64,000 nucleotides of DNA from Paenibacillus curdlanolyticus YK9 (GCF_000179615.1 NZ_AEDD01000008.1:231094-295093); one strand, 5' to 3'; positions 42,646-51,604 are shown, counted from the first letter of the stretch. Notes: generated by a model not told the origin, from the letters alone. Translations and numbers: made by a program.

Positions 42646-44001
42646 TTATGCCGACACATCACTAACCAAATTTTTCATCCATTTCTTCGACGTCAGCCGC
42701 ACCCAGCCCAGCATGAACCGAACGACTTCCTCGCATGACAAGACGAGATAAACGAGGAATACGGGCTGCTTCCAGACGAAGGAGAGCAGAAGCCCAGATG
42801 GAACGCCGATGAGCCAAGTGGCTGCGGATTCCATAGCGAAGACGTATTTGCTGTCGCCGCCGCTGTTCAGAATGCCGCCGGCCATAATCATGTTCGATAC
42901 CTTCACCCACAGGAAGCCGGCGAAGACGAGAATAATATAGATGCCGAGTCGGCTTGCTTCGTCGGAGACGTTGTATGCCTTCACATAGAGCGGCGAAATC
43001 GCAGCGACGATTACGCCAAGAATAAGGGAAATCGTAATGCCCAGCTTAACGAATCGGCGCGCATGCGCGAGCGCCGTATCGAATTCGCCAGCGCCGAGCT
43101 TGTTGCCGATCATGACGCCTGCAGCGCTGGACAAGCCTGTCAGCAGGCCGATGCTGAGCCCTTGAAGCGGGGATGTCATCATCATCGCTGTCATTTCAGT
43201 CGTACCCATGCGGCTGTAGATGATGGCATAGACCGTTTCCCCAAGCACCCAGACGAGCTCCGTCAGAATGATCGGATAGGACGTTGAGAAAAACTTTTTG
43301 ATCAGCGGCTTCGGTATGGTAAACAAGTTACGCATCCCTGTAGCGCCTGGCAATCGATAGAAGTAGACGACGCCGATGATCAGCAGGCACTCTACGATTT
43401 TAGAAATAACAGTAGCAACTGCGGAGCCCTTCAGGCCCATCTCAGCGGCACCCCAATGGCCGAATACGAGCATGTAGTTCAAAATAATGTTTAGTACAAC
43501 GCTGACCAAGCTGACATACATCGGCCACTTGGCATGCTCCGTGCTGCGCAGAATGGCGGAATACATCATCGTCAGCATCGTTGGCACATAGCTGATCGCG
43601 ACGATTTGGAGGAAGATTGCACCGCCGTCCGTTACGCTCGTATCGGTCGTAAACAATCCGAGAAAGAAGGACGGATTAAAGAAGACCGCGATAGCGAAGG
43701 TAAGCGACAGGAGAATGCCCGTGAACAAACCAATGCCGAGCACCTGGGTGATGCTCTTGTTGTCCTTGGTGCCCCAGAACTGGGCGGCATAGACCGATAC
43801 GCCGACCGAGAGGCCGGCAAGGACGACCGAGATAATGCCGAATATTCTGGTCGCCATGCCGACAGAGGCAATGGCGACGTCGCCAAGCTGGCCGATCATG
43901 AGCTGATCGGTCAGGTAAAGCAGAGACATGAGCAGGCTCTGCAGCGTAACCGGAATTGCAATTTTATAAATATTTTTGTAAAAGCTTTGACGCTCACTCA
44001 T
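42646..44001 (-). CDS. MATE-family efflux transporter, last gene of the glucan cluster
   Basis: The 451-residue protein has about twelve hydrophobic segments and MATE signatures (IPVTLQSLLMSLLYLTDQLM, LSVGVSVYAAQFWGTKDNKS, and the second-half SYPIILTELVWVLGETVYAI). It belongs to the NorM-like branch and is clearly different from the TetR-linked MATE at 39737-41089. It follows the HAD gene after 45 bp on the same strand and is the only transporter in the cluster. Its presence suggests export of a small product or a toxic intermediate, although it may simply be an added neighbour. Confidence 0.9.
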   Translation of the reverse strand: MSERQSFYKNIYKIAIPVTLQSLLMSLLYLTDQLMIGQLGDVAIASVGMATRIFGIISVVLAGLSVGVSVYAAQFWGTKDNKSITQVLGIGLFTGILLSLTFAIAVFFNPSFFLGLFTTDTSVTDGGAIFLQIVAISYVPTMLTMMYSAILRSTEHAKWPMYVSLVSVVLNIILNYMLVFGHWGAAEMGLKGSAVATVISKIVECLLIIGVVYFYRLPGATGMRNLFTIPKPLIKKFFSTSYPIILTELVWVLGETVYAIIYSRMGTTEMTAMMMTSPLQGLSIGLLTGLSSAAGVMIGNKLGAGEFDTALAHARRFVKLGITISLILGVIVAAISPLYVKAYNVSDEASRLGIYIILVFAGFLWVKVSNMIMAGGILNSGGDSKYVFAMESAATWLIGVPSGLLLSFVWKQPVFLVYLVLSCEEVVRFMLGWVRLTSKKWMKNLVSDVSA

Positions 44002-44046
44002 CCTTCATAGGCTCCTTTAAGCTTGTGTGGGTAACGACTGGGTAGG

Positions 44047-44724
44047 CTAGATCATGAACCGGCTATAATCGGTCACGATCCAGTCCGCTGGAGTCAAATC
44101 CTGGTTGCCGGAATTCGGATTGCGGAATCCGGCAACTTGCATGCCAGCCGCTTTAGCTGCTTTCACTCCGTTATGAGAGTCCTCGATGGCAAGGCATTCG
44201 GAGGCTGGAACACCAAGGCGCTCAGCCGCCAGCAGGAATACATCCGGCGCCGGCTTGCTGTGTTTTACTTCTTCGCCGCTTGCAATGATATCGAAATCGC
44301 GGAGGCAGCCGATCTGCCCAAGCAGCAAATGAATAAGCGCGATCGGGGACGAGGAAGCTACCGCGATGCGGTAGCCTCGTGTCTTCAGCCAGCGAATGAA
44401 CGCGGCTGATTCCGGAATAGGCTGCAAGCTCGTATGGGCGGCAACGGCTTCAAGCACGCTTCTTTGATGGTTGGCCAGCAGCGTGTCGAGCGATGGCTCG
44501 AGGCCGTAGCGCTCCTTGATCGTACGCCACATCTCTTCGAGCGATACGCCAACGAAAGCATGCTGCTCGGCTTCGCCTAGCGTAATGCCGTAACGCGCGA
44601 AGGATGCGCGTTCAATCTCGAAATATAGCGGTTCGCTGTCCGCCAGGACGCCGTCCATATCAAAGACGACGGCGCGATAGGCGGCGGTAGAGGGAGACGG
44701 AGAGAAATTTCCGATGGTGATCAT
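44047..44724 (-). CDS. HAD-superfamily phosphatase/phosphomutase (beta-phosphoglucomutase-like)
   Basis: The 225-residue protein has the HAD motifs VVFDMDGVLADSEPLYFEIE (nucleophile Asp22, acid Asp24), VASSSPIALIHLLL, the lysine in EVKHSKPAPDVFLLA and LAIEDSHNGVKAAKAAGM. The cap has the helical type of the beta-phosphoglucomutase/sugar-phosphatase group. In an alpha-glucan cluster, conversion of beta-glucose 1-phosphate or removal of phosphate from a sugar phosphate are both reasonable. Assignment between mutase and phosphatase is not possible from sequence. Confidence 0.87.
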   Translation of the reverse strand: MITIGNFSPSPSTAAYRAVVFDMDGVLADSEPLYFEIERASFARYGITLGEAEQHAFVGVSLEEMWRTIKERYGLEPSLDTLLANHQRSVLEAVAAHTSLQPIPESAAFIRWLKTRGYRIAVASSSPIALIHLLLGQIGCLRDFDIIASGEEVKHSKPAPDVFLLAAERLGVPASECLAIEDSHNGVKAAKAAGMQVAGFRNPNSGNQDLTPADWIVTDYSRFMI

Positions 44725-44750
44725 TTTGGCAGCTCCCTTCGAAATGGTGA

Positions 44751-45416
44751 TTAGATCGCTTTTTGATATCGCATAAGCGTGTAGTTTTCTCTCGGCTCTA
44801 CTTCAACGATTTTGTATTTTTTGGCAAAAGCGAGATCGCGATAGCCTTCGCCATCCGCAAGCGTGATGTTGTCAGCGCCACCGATAATGATCGGCAGCTG
44901 CATGAGGATGATTTCGTCTGCGAGATCCTGGTCGAATACATGCCAGTTCAGGAATCCGCCGCCCTCGACCATCAGATCGGTAATGCCGAATTCGGACTCC
45001 AGCCGGCGGAACAGCTCGGCGAAGTCGACCTTATCGTGGCCGCAAACGATGCAATCTTTGCCGCGCGCGCGAATCTGTTCGATTTTGTCATCGTCCTTGC
45101 CGAGCTCCGTCGTGACGATGATCGTCCGTCCATCATCGGACAGGATGTTGCTGTCCAAGTCGATATCCATCGTTGCCGTAGGCACGATGCGAATCGGGTT
45201 TTTATTTTCCTCATAACGGTTGGTCAGAAACGGGTTGTCGTTGTGAATCGTATTCTTGCCGACCATAATGCCCTGCACATGGCCGCGGAATTGGTGGATG
45301 AATTCAATATCTTGATTGGAGAACAACGTAAACAGCTGCTTGCTGGAGCTGCCTGCGCCGAGCGTAAGTTTTCCGTCGATCGAAATTTGGCTAAATACGG
45401 TTGTTTTCATTGTCAT
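44751..45416 (-). CDS. RibD C-terminal / dihydrofolate reductase-family reductase
   Basis: The 221-residue protein matches the RibD_C fold: SQISIDGKLTLG, GIMVGKNTIHNDNPFLTNRY, IIVTTELGKDD, a glycine-rich LMVEGGGFLNWHVFDQDL, and IIIGGADNITLADGEGY. These bind NADPH and a substrate with a phosphorylated sugar chain in the pyrimidine reductases of riboflavin synthesis. It is a stand-alone domain without the deaminase and lies far from other riboflavin genes, so it may reduce another carbonyl or imine compound. The start can be 45416 or 45410. It sits between the solute-binding-like gene and the HAD gene. Confidence 0.85.
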   Translation of the reverse strand: MTMKTTVFSQISIDGKLTLGAGSSSKQLFTLFSNQDIEFIHQFRGHVQGIMVGKNTIHNDNPFLTNRYEENKNPIRIVPTATMDIDLDSNILSDDGRTIIVTTELGKDDDKIEQIRARGKDCIVCGHDKVDFAELFRRLESEFGITDLMVEGGGFLNWHVFDQDLADEIILMQLPIIIGGADNITLADGEGYRDLAFAKKYKIVEVEPRENYTLMRYQKAI

Positions 45417-45425
45417 CCGTCCTCT

Positions 45426-46577
45426 CTAGGCTAGTTGGGCGTTTTGAAGCGATTCTTCGAGCTTCTTGTTCATGGCATTAAAAGCGTCATCGACACTGTG
45501 GTTTGGCAGCAGCTGCAAGCCTTCGGCAATTGAGAGCCATACATGGATGACGGAGCGGTCGTTCGGCATTGGCTGGCTGAATTGCAGCTGCGAAATGATT
45601 TCCGCTTTGTTCGAGCTGCTTGTTGCGATTAGCTGCTGAAGAACCTTCTCATCTGCCGGAATGCGCTGTACCTTGTTTGCCCACATGAGTTGGCATTCTT
45701 CGCTCAGCACAAAGTTCGTGAAGTCGAGGATATCCTCGCGCATCTCGGACTCGAGCGACCCGCCTGGATACATGAACCCGATCGAGGATGAGAACGTGAG
45801 CGCTTGGCCTGCGTTTAGACGAGGCAGGCGGCAAATGCTCAGCTTTTCTTGCAGGTGTTTATCCAGATGGTTGAAAATCCATTCGCCGCAAATGATTGCG
45901 CCAATTTTCCCGTCAATGAATTGCTCGATCAGGCCATTGGAGCCATCGAGGCTCGCAAGCGTGCCCTGCCCGATCTGCTCCTTCACGAAGGCTAACGCTT
46001 CCTTCATGGCAGGCTCGCCGATAGATGGCATTCCGTCTTTCATCGGCCATCCTCCGAAAGCAGTAAAGAACGGAATAAACCAATACGACTGTGCAAGGTC
46101 AGCTGCGATAGGCGTAACGCCTTGCGAGAGGAGGGCAGGAGCCGCTTCCTCAATATCTGCCCACGTAAGAGGAGCTTGCGGGAACAGCTCGTTGTTGTAA
46201 TAGAGTACGAGATGGTTGCCGTTCAGAATAGGTACGCCGTACAATTCGTTGCCGATCGTCATCGTGGACAGCACGCGCTCTGACAACAGGCCGGCGTACT
46301 GATCGCTCGGAACCTTCGAGAGGTTTCCGATATCGGAGTAGCCCACCATGTCCGAGGGAGCGAATGCGATATGCGGACTCGGTCCGCCGCGATGAACCTC
46401 GCCGATCCGCTCGCCCATCACTTTAATGTTCATTACTTCCGTAGTGACGTTGATGTCATTGCGCTCGGAATAGAGGCGGCAAATTTCTTCCAGCACTTCA
46501 ATGGAGGTATCGCCCGGGCCGTCGAATTCATGCCAAATGATTAATTCTTTCTTCTTGTTATTAGTAGATTCGCTCAT
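45426..46577 (-). CDS. Solute-binding-protein-like (MalE fold) protein without signal peptide
   Basis: The 383-residue protein resembles family 1 extracellular sugar-binding proteins: ELIIWHEFDGPGDTSIEVLE, VGYSDIGNLSKVP, GNELYGVPILNGNHLVLYYN followed by NELFPQAPLTWADIEE, GKIGAIICGEWIF and SSSIGFMYPGG. However, it begins MSESTNNKKKELIIWHEFDG: there is no hydrophobic signal, no lipobox, and the first strand starts at about residue 11. The ribosome site GGAGGTCC lies within the end of the upstream GH13 gene, so the start is well fixed and the signal is not simply missed. It should therefore stay in the cytoplasm. No permease or ATPase gene is in the cluster. Confidence 0.9.
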   Translation of the reverse strand: MSESTNNKKKELIIWHEFDGPGDTSIEVLEEICRLYSERNDINVTTEVMNIKVMGERIGEVHRGGPSPHIAFAPSDMVGYSDIGNLSKVPSDQYAGLLSERVLSTMTIGNELYGVPILNGNHLVLYYNNELFPQAPLTWADIEEAAPALLSQGVTPIAADLAQSYWFIPFFTAFGGWPMKDGMPSIGEPAMKEALAFVKEQIGQGTLASLDGSNGLIEQFIDGKIGAIICGEWIFNHLDKHLQEKLSICRLPRLNAGQALTFSSSIGFMYPGGSLESEMREDILDFTNFVLSEECQLMWANKVQRIPADEKVLQQLIATSSSNKAEIISQLQFSQPMPNDRSVIHVWLSIAEGLQLLPNHSVDDAFNAMNKKLEESLQNAQLA

Positions 46578-46579
46578 GG

Positions 46580-48520
46580 TTATTGGACCTCCAAATTGTT
46601 GTGATAGAGAATAATTGCCTGATTAGGCGAGAGCTGTGCGGCAGCCAAACGCTGGCCAGGCTGCTCGCCGGTTATGCTGCTGTCAATGGATACGACATAC
46701 GAGGAGATGCCCGGCTGAATTGACGCGAGGTCGACCGATACAGTCGCTTCGTTGCTTAAATTGCAGCAGACGATGACGGATTCTTCGCCTTGGCGATAGC
46801 CGTACACGATGACATCAGCGGGAGATTCCGCAATAAAGAAATGTTCAGGACGGAACAGAGCCAAATGCGCCTTCTTGAATGCAGTCATTTGCTCAAGCAG
46901 CAGCCTCATCGGGTTGCCGTTCGTCCAATCGATCGTCATTTTATTGAAAAATGCGCGTGGAATATCCGCTCCGCTCGTATTGTCCGCCAACCCGCAGTTA
47001 AGTGGCTGAACCTCATTCACCTCATAACCAGTCGTCACGTACGGAATCGCGTTCGGCAGGAAATGGTTGAAGACGCCGATCATGCGAGCGAGATCTACGC
47101 CGCCACGGCTCGTAATGCGCGGCGTATCCGCCGTTTCCGAGCAGGCGAAGATGTGGATGCTGAGATCCGGCAGCTCTTGCAAATAACCGAGAAGATTATC
47201 CTTCGTAATCTCCGTCATCACATTCCAGCCGCTGCCGAGCATGATGTTGTAGCCCGTCGCAGCTGCTTTCTTATGGTTGCGATTGAACAAATCCTCGCTG
47301 ATTAGAATCGCGTTCGGATTCGCTTTTGTGATCGTCTCGAAGATTGACGTCAGCAGCGGCGTCGGCAAAACATGCCCGATATCGATGCGGAAGCCGTCGA
47401 TGCCGTACGTATCGATATTGAATTGGACCGCTTCGATAAGCTTGTCCCATAGCGCTAGATTCGGTTTTTCCGCTGGATAGTAGTTGCATTTGATCGTGTC
47501 GAACAGCACATAAGGCGCTTGATCCGGCTGCAGATAAGGGCGAACCTGAGGGGAAAAATCCTCATAAAGCCGCAGGAACGTAATATCTGTCCAAATCGGC
47601 TGAACGTCATTAATCCAGTCGGAGTGCGCTGGCGAAGTCGTGATGCCCATCTCTTGCTCGACGAGCGTCAGCAATTCTTCGCCTGTTTCGATCGAGCGTG
47701 CTTTCAGCTGCTCCCATAATGCCGGATTCAGCACGTTCGGCGGCTGTGTGAAATGCGACAAAAACCCAGCAGTCGCTTCGCTGCGGTACACCGTTTCGAG
47801 CTTGTCCGGCGTGCATTCCTCGAAGAAGCCGAGCTCGGGAATCGGAGGGGGCGCGAAGCCGTCCAACGCTTCATTTTTTATCCAGTAAACCCACTCCGGG
47901 TTCTCCTTGATAAACTCGCTGTTTTTCGCGGTTACGCGAGGAATGAAGTCTACGACCGTTTTAATATCGAGCAAATGGCAGCCTTCGACCAATGCGCTCA
48001 GCTCGTCGTGAATCGTCAAGCCTTCCAATCCGTCTAGCAGCGGATCATGAAGGTTCGGGTCCAGATGGAACAAGGATTGCACCGCATACGGCGAACCGAT
48101 ATCCCCCTTGAGATTCAGCGTGCTGTACCGATTGATAGGCAGCATGTACAAAATGTTTACGCCCATCTGCTTGAGCATTGGCAGCAGCAGCAGCAGTCGA
48201 AGGAACGTGCCAGACTCGATTTCGCCATCATGATTCGTATCCCATGCCGTCGAATAACGGACAAGGGAAGAATAGATGACGCTATCGTCCAGATTGGTTT
48301 TCTCCTGGAATGTATAGTCCTTGGAGCGCTCCAGCAAATAATTCAGATGCGTATCGAAAAAATCATAGGGGTGTACGCAAATTTCCCCGTTTTTCTCCTC
48401 CACTGCGCGCGAGTATCCGCACACATTCCACAGGCTGGGAATCCAGATTGGAGCAACGGCGCTGTCCCGGCGTCCGGCAATGAAGGCCCGAATGGCTTCT
48501 AGCTTATTTTGTCTGACCAT
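46580..48520 (-). CDS. Divergent GH13 (alpha-amylase superfamily) protein
   Basis: The 646-residue protein is a GH13 barrel: LPMLKQMGVNILYMLPINRY, VVDFIPRVTAKNSEFIKENP followed by EWVYWI, the nucleophile region YGIDGFRIDIGHVLPTPLL, the acid/base region NAILISEDLFNRN and ETADTPRI. The order recalls GlgE-type maltosyltransferases, where a FRVD segment, an AEAF segment and a TPDIL segment occur in the same places, but the match is remote. The HD of the third catalytic motif is not obvious (a NHFLPNAIPYVTTGYEVNE segment lies there), so the activity may be unusual. No signal peptide. GGAAGGAG precedes the start. Confidence 0.87.
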   Translation of the reverse strand: MVRQNKLEAIRAFIAGRRDSAVAPIWIPSLWNVCGYSRAVEEKNGEICVHPYDFFDTHLNYLLERSKDYTFQEKTNLDDSVIYSSLVRYSTAWDTNHDGEIESGTFLRLLLLLPMLKQMGVNILYMLPINRYSTLNLKGDIGSPYAVQSLFHLDPNLHDPLLDGLEGLTIHDELSALVEGCHLLDIKTVVDFIPRVTAKNSEFIKENPEWVYWIKNEALDGFAPPPIPELGFFEECTPDKLETVYRSEATAGFLSHFTQPPNVLNPALWEQLKARSIETGEELLTLVEQEMGITTSPAHSDWINDVQPIWTDITFLRLYEDFSPQVRPYLQPDQAPYVLFDTIKCNYYPAEKPNLALWDKLIEAVQFNIDTYGIDGFRIDIGHVLPTPLLTSIFETITKANPNAILISEDLFNRNHKKAAATGYNIMLGSGWNVMTEITKDNLLGYLQELPDLSIHIFACSETADTPRITSRGGVDLARMIGVFNHFLPNAIPYVTTGYEVNEVQPLNCGLADNTSGADIPRAFFNKMTIDWTNGNPMRLLLEQMTAFKKAHLALFRPEHFFIAESPADVIVYGYRQGEESVIVCCNLSNEATVSVDLASIQPGISSYVVSIDSSITGEQPGQRLAAAQLSPNQAIILYHNNLEVQ

Positions 48521-48540
48521 GATATGCGTCTCCTTCCTAT

Positions 48541-48587
48541 CGCTCTTTCTCTCTTTTTTCTCTCTCTGTTTCTCTCTGTTTTGTTCG
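48541..48587 (-). promoter_or_regulatory. Purine-only tract upstream of the divergent GH13 gene
   Basis: Read on the minus strand, this stretch is almost wholly A and G (AGAGAGAAA-type) and ends about 20 bases before the GGAAGGAG site of the gene starting at 48520. It could serve as an unstructured ribosome standby site. No terminator or promoter was seen in the 72-bp gap. Confidence 0.35.
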
Positions 48588-48592
48588 TTAAA

Positions 48593-49633
48593 CTACGGTT
48601 TGAAAACGGTCTTGATCGTTCGACTGATCACCTCCTTCTTAGAATCAAGTTCATACCCCAGCAACTCATTAATGGCGGTTTGATGCTCGTCCAGACGATA
48701 GGAGCGAGTGACCAACTGCCCGATTTCCGGGTGACGAGCGGCGAATCGCAGCGCTTGCTCGAACGTATGTCGATATTCGCCGGCTCCAATAAGCTTGATC
48801 GCCTTCTGGATGTAAGCAGTTGGAGCGATCGTATGCCGATATACGCCATTAATGCCGAAAGGAACGATCGTTCCGCCGCGCTCGACCCATTGTTCCGCCG
48901 TGTGCAGCTGGGTGCCGACGGTATCGATCACGACGTCGAATTTGCGATTGCCCAGCAGCTTGCGCACATTGTCCTCGTTCAGCTCATCGGGCGTAAACAC
49001 GGCATCGCAGATCGATTTGGCGCATGCCAGCCGATATTCGTTCACTTCGGTTGCCGCAGTGAGCCGAGCAAGCGAAGCGCTGACGATCTGGCACAGAATG
49101 CCCATCGGGCCAGAGCCGAGAATTAAGACGGAATCATCGGGCGTTACGTTCGCCTCATGAAAGTTATGGATGACGCAGGCGAGCGGCTCCACGAGCACAG
49201 CTGCGGCTGAGCTGATTGTCGGCGGCAGAGGATGAACGAACCGCTGGCGCGTTACGAACAGGGGCGCGAATGTGCCGTGTGCATTAATGCCAGCAATGCG
49301 CATTCCATTGCCGTCGACACCGAGGCACAGATGCGGCTTGTTCCGTTGGCAAAAATCGCATTCGCCGCAGCTTTCGTTCGGATCGATGACGACGCGGTCG
49401 CCAGGCTTGACGCGATCAACGGCGCTTCCGATTTCGAGCACGGTTCCGACAGCTTCATGGCCGCGGATAATTCCTTGCACGCCTTCTTCCTTGCCGGTAA
49501 CGACGGCCAGATCGGTCCCGCAAATCCCCGTCATTTCGATTTGAATCTTGACTTCGTCTGGCAGGACGATTCGCGGTTCCTCCACTTCAATCAGTTCCAG
49601 CCGATGTGCGGGTGTCCATACTAATGCTTGCAT
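48593..49633 (-). CDS. Zinc-dependent medium-chain dehydrogenase (sorbitol/threonine dehydrogenase type)
   Basis: The 346-residue protein has the catalytic zinc site Cys38, His59 and Glu60 (TGICGTD, RGHEAVG), the structural zinc cysteines 89, 92, 95 and 103 (SCGECDFCQRNKPHLC), and the nucleotide-binding ILGSGPMGILCQIVSAS. MDR enzymes of this kind oxidise a sugar or polyol hydroxyl with NAD(P)+. ATG at 49633 follows ACGGAGG, which is at the end of the upstream glycosidase gene; only two bases separate the genes, so they are co-translated. A role on a glucose-derived substrate is inferred from context. Confidence 0.92.
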   Translation of the reverse strand: MQALVWTPAHRLELIEVEEPRIVLPDEVKIQIEMTGICGTDLAVVTGKEEGVQGIIRGHEAVGTVLEIGSAVDRVKPGDRVVIDPNESCGECDFCQRNKPHLCLGVDGNGMRIAGINAHGTFAPLFVTRQRFVHPLPPTISSAAAVLVEPLACVIHNFHEANVTPDDSVLILGSGPMGILCQIVSASLARLTAATEVNEYRLACAKSICDAVFTPDELNEDNVRKLLGNRKFDVVIDTVGTQLHTAEQWVERGGTIVPFGINGVYRHTIAPTAYIQKAIKLIGAGEYRHTFEQALRFAARHPEIGQLVTRSYRLDEHQTAINELLGYELDSKKEVISRTIKTVFKP

Positions 49634-49635
49634 TG

Positions 49636-51393
49636 CTATTCCTCCGTTTGTTTGAAGATGTGGAAGCCATAGGGTTGTAGGCGGACCATCGGTTTCGACC
49701 CTCCATCGACAACCGATAGCCTGGTATGGCTGTTCCACTGATCCTGCCAATGCCCCTCAGGCAGTGGCAGGTCTAACGTCTGTGGCTCTGGAGAGGCGTT
49801 CATAGCAATGATAAAATGCTCATGCTCGTTCTTCCGCTCATACACGATCAGGCGGCTGTCGGATGGGGCGTACAAGAATCGGAACATGCCATTTCGTAAT
49901 GCTTCATGCCTTTTTCTTAGTGCAATCGTTTGCGCAAAATGGTAAAAAAGATCCCGATCTTGTCGATCGATGTCCCATTCCATACATTTGCGATTATCGG
50001 GATCGCCTTCGCCCGTTAGACCGATTTCGTCGCCATAATAGATACACGGTGCGCCTGGATAAGTAAACTGGAACATGACGGCAAGCTTCATCCGGTCGAT
50101 ATTGCCTTGGCACGACGATAAGAGGCGAGGAATGTCGTGACTGCTGAGCAAATTAAATGCGGTCTCATTCACTTGATGCGGATAAAGCGCCATCCATCCT
50201 CCGACAGCATCTGCGAATTCGCGGGCATCGAACACATCTTTGACCATGAATTTCAGGATAAAGTCGGTAATCGGATAATTCATAACGCCATCGAGCTGAT
50301 CGCCCTGCAGCCAAGGCATGGAATCGTGCATAATTTCGCCAAGGATATAAGCGTCTGGCTTAAGCGACTTGACAAGCTCACGGAATTTACGCCAGAAGCC
50401 ATGATCAACCTCGTTGGCGACGTCGAGCCGATAACCGTCGATGTCGCATTCCTCAATCCAGAAACGGGCGATGTCGAGCAAATAATGACGAACCTTCGGA
50501 TTGGCGGTGTTGAACTTTGGCATGTGAGGCTCAAAGCCGAATGTCTCGTACGTCGTGGAACCCCGCGTATCGCAAATCGGCCATTCATGTATGAGAAACC
50601 AATCAGCGTAAGGGGAGGCGGCGCCGTTGTCCAAGACGTCGACAAAAGGAGGGAAATACCGTCCTGCATGGTTAAACACTGCATCAAGCATGACGCGAAT
50701 ACCGCGCTTATGGCATTCGGCTACCAATCGTTTAAGCGTCCCGATGTCGCCAAAGTGGCGATCCACCGCGAAATAATCGATTGTATCGTATTTGTGATAG
50801 GAGGCAGCTTGGAATAATGGATTGAAGTAGATGGCGTTAATTCCGAGTTCCGTCAAGTAATCGAGCTTATCGATAACGCCCTGAAGATCCCCGCCAAAAT
50901 GGTTGTCGAACGTTGGGGTTCCTCCCCACGGCTGGACATCTGCCGGGTTGATCGAAGGATCGCCATTGGCGAATCGATCCGGGAAGATTTGATAAAATAC
51001 AGCATCCTTCACCCATGCTGGCGGCGTGAATACATCCGCGATGTTCACATACGGAAGCTCAAAGTTGCCGAATGCGTCCTCATAAGGCGCATCCTTGCAC
51101 CAGCGCTCCGCATACCAGACATGCGTTTCCTCGGCGATTACGTGAAAACGATAGCTTAATCTTCCAAAAGGCGGGGTAACCACCGCTTCCCAATAGTCGA
51201 AGCGCTCATCGGATATCCACTTGTGCATAGTGGTCTGCTGCAGGGTGGATGTCCAATCGTACTTGTCGCCGTAGATTAGTTCAATCGTTTGCGCATCGTT
51301 CAGCATTGTACGGATTCGAATTCGAACTGATTTATCGGCGTTTGCCGACGCCCAGCTCGATTGGGCCCGATGGTAGAGGGCTTCGATATTCAT
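49636..51393 (-). CDS. Cyclomaltodextrinase / neopullulanase-type glycosidase (GH13_20), first gene of the cluster
   Basis: The 585-residue protein is a paralogue of the 37829-39649 enzyme: CBM34-like start (HRAQSSWASANADKSVRIRI), [46 protein letters not shown], nucleophile region [13 protein letters not shown], acid/base region ILGEIMHDS and LLSSHDIPRLL, plus the MPKFNTANPKV signature. It lacks the Ala-rich tail of the other copy and has no signal peptide. AAGGAG precedes the ATG. It should open cyclodextrins and trim maltodextrins in the cytoplasm, feeding the rest of the cluster. It is divergent from the cyclodextrin glucanotransferase gene. Confidence 0.94.
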   Translation of the reverse strand: MNIEALYHRAQSSWASANADKSVRIRIRTMLNDAQTIELIYGDKYDWTSTLQQTTMHKWISDERFDYWEAVVTPPFGRLSYRFHVIAEETHVWYAERWCKDAPYEDAFGNFELPYVNIADVFTPPAWVKDAVFYQIFPDRFANGDPSINPADVQPWGGTPTFDNHFGGDLQGVIDKLDYLTELGINAIYFNPLFQAASYHKYDTIDYFAVDRHFGDIGTLKRLVAECHKRGIRVMLDAVFNHAGRYFPPFVDVLDNGAASPYADWFLIHEWPICDTRGSTTYETFGFEPHMPKFNTANPKVRHYLLDIARFWIEECDIDGYRLDVANEVDHGFWRKFRELVKSLKPDAYILGEIMHDSMPWLQGDQLDGVMNYPITDFILKFMVKDVFDAREFADAVGGWMALYPHQVNETAFNLLSSHDIPRLLSSCQGNIDRMKLAVMFQFTYPGAPCIYYGDEIGLTGEGDPDNRKCMEWDIDRQDRDLFYHFAQTIALRKRHEALRNGMFRFLYAPSDSRLIVYERKNEHEHFIIAMNASPEPQTLDLPLPEGHWQDQWNSHTRLSVVDGGSKPMVRLQPYGFHIFKQTEE

Positions 51394-51604
51394 GTTATAT
51401 TCACTCCTTGATTATCTTTAAATAAGCATAGCCCCTGCGTAAATGGACGCGAGGATGTACCTTCGGTAGGTAACATAGCCTTCAGATTCTCAAGGTGCAA
51501 GGTAAGATGTGACATTATTTACGGCAAACTATAACATAGTTAAGATGTCGAAGTAAGGGGGAAAATGTCGAATTTTGTTTATTATTTGCAAAATAATATC
51601 GTGG

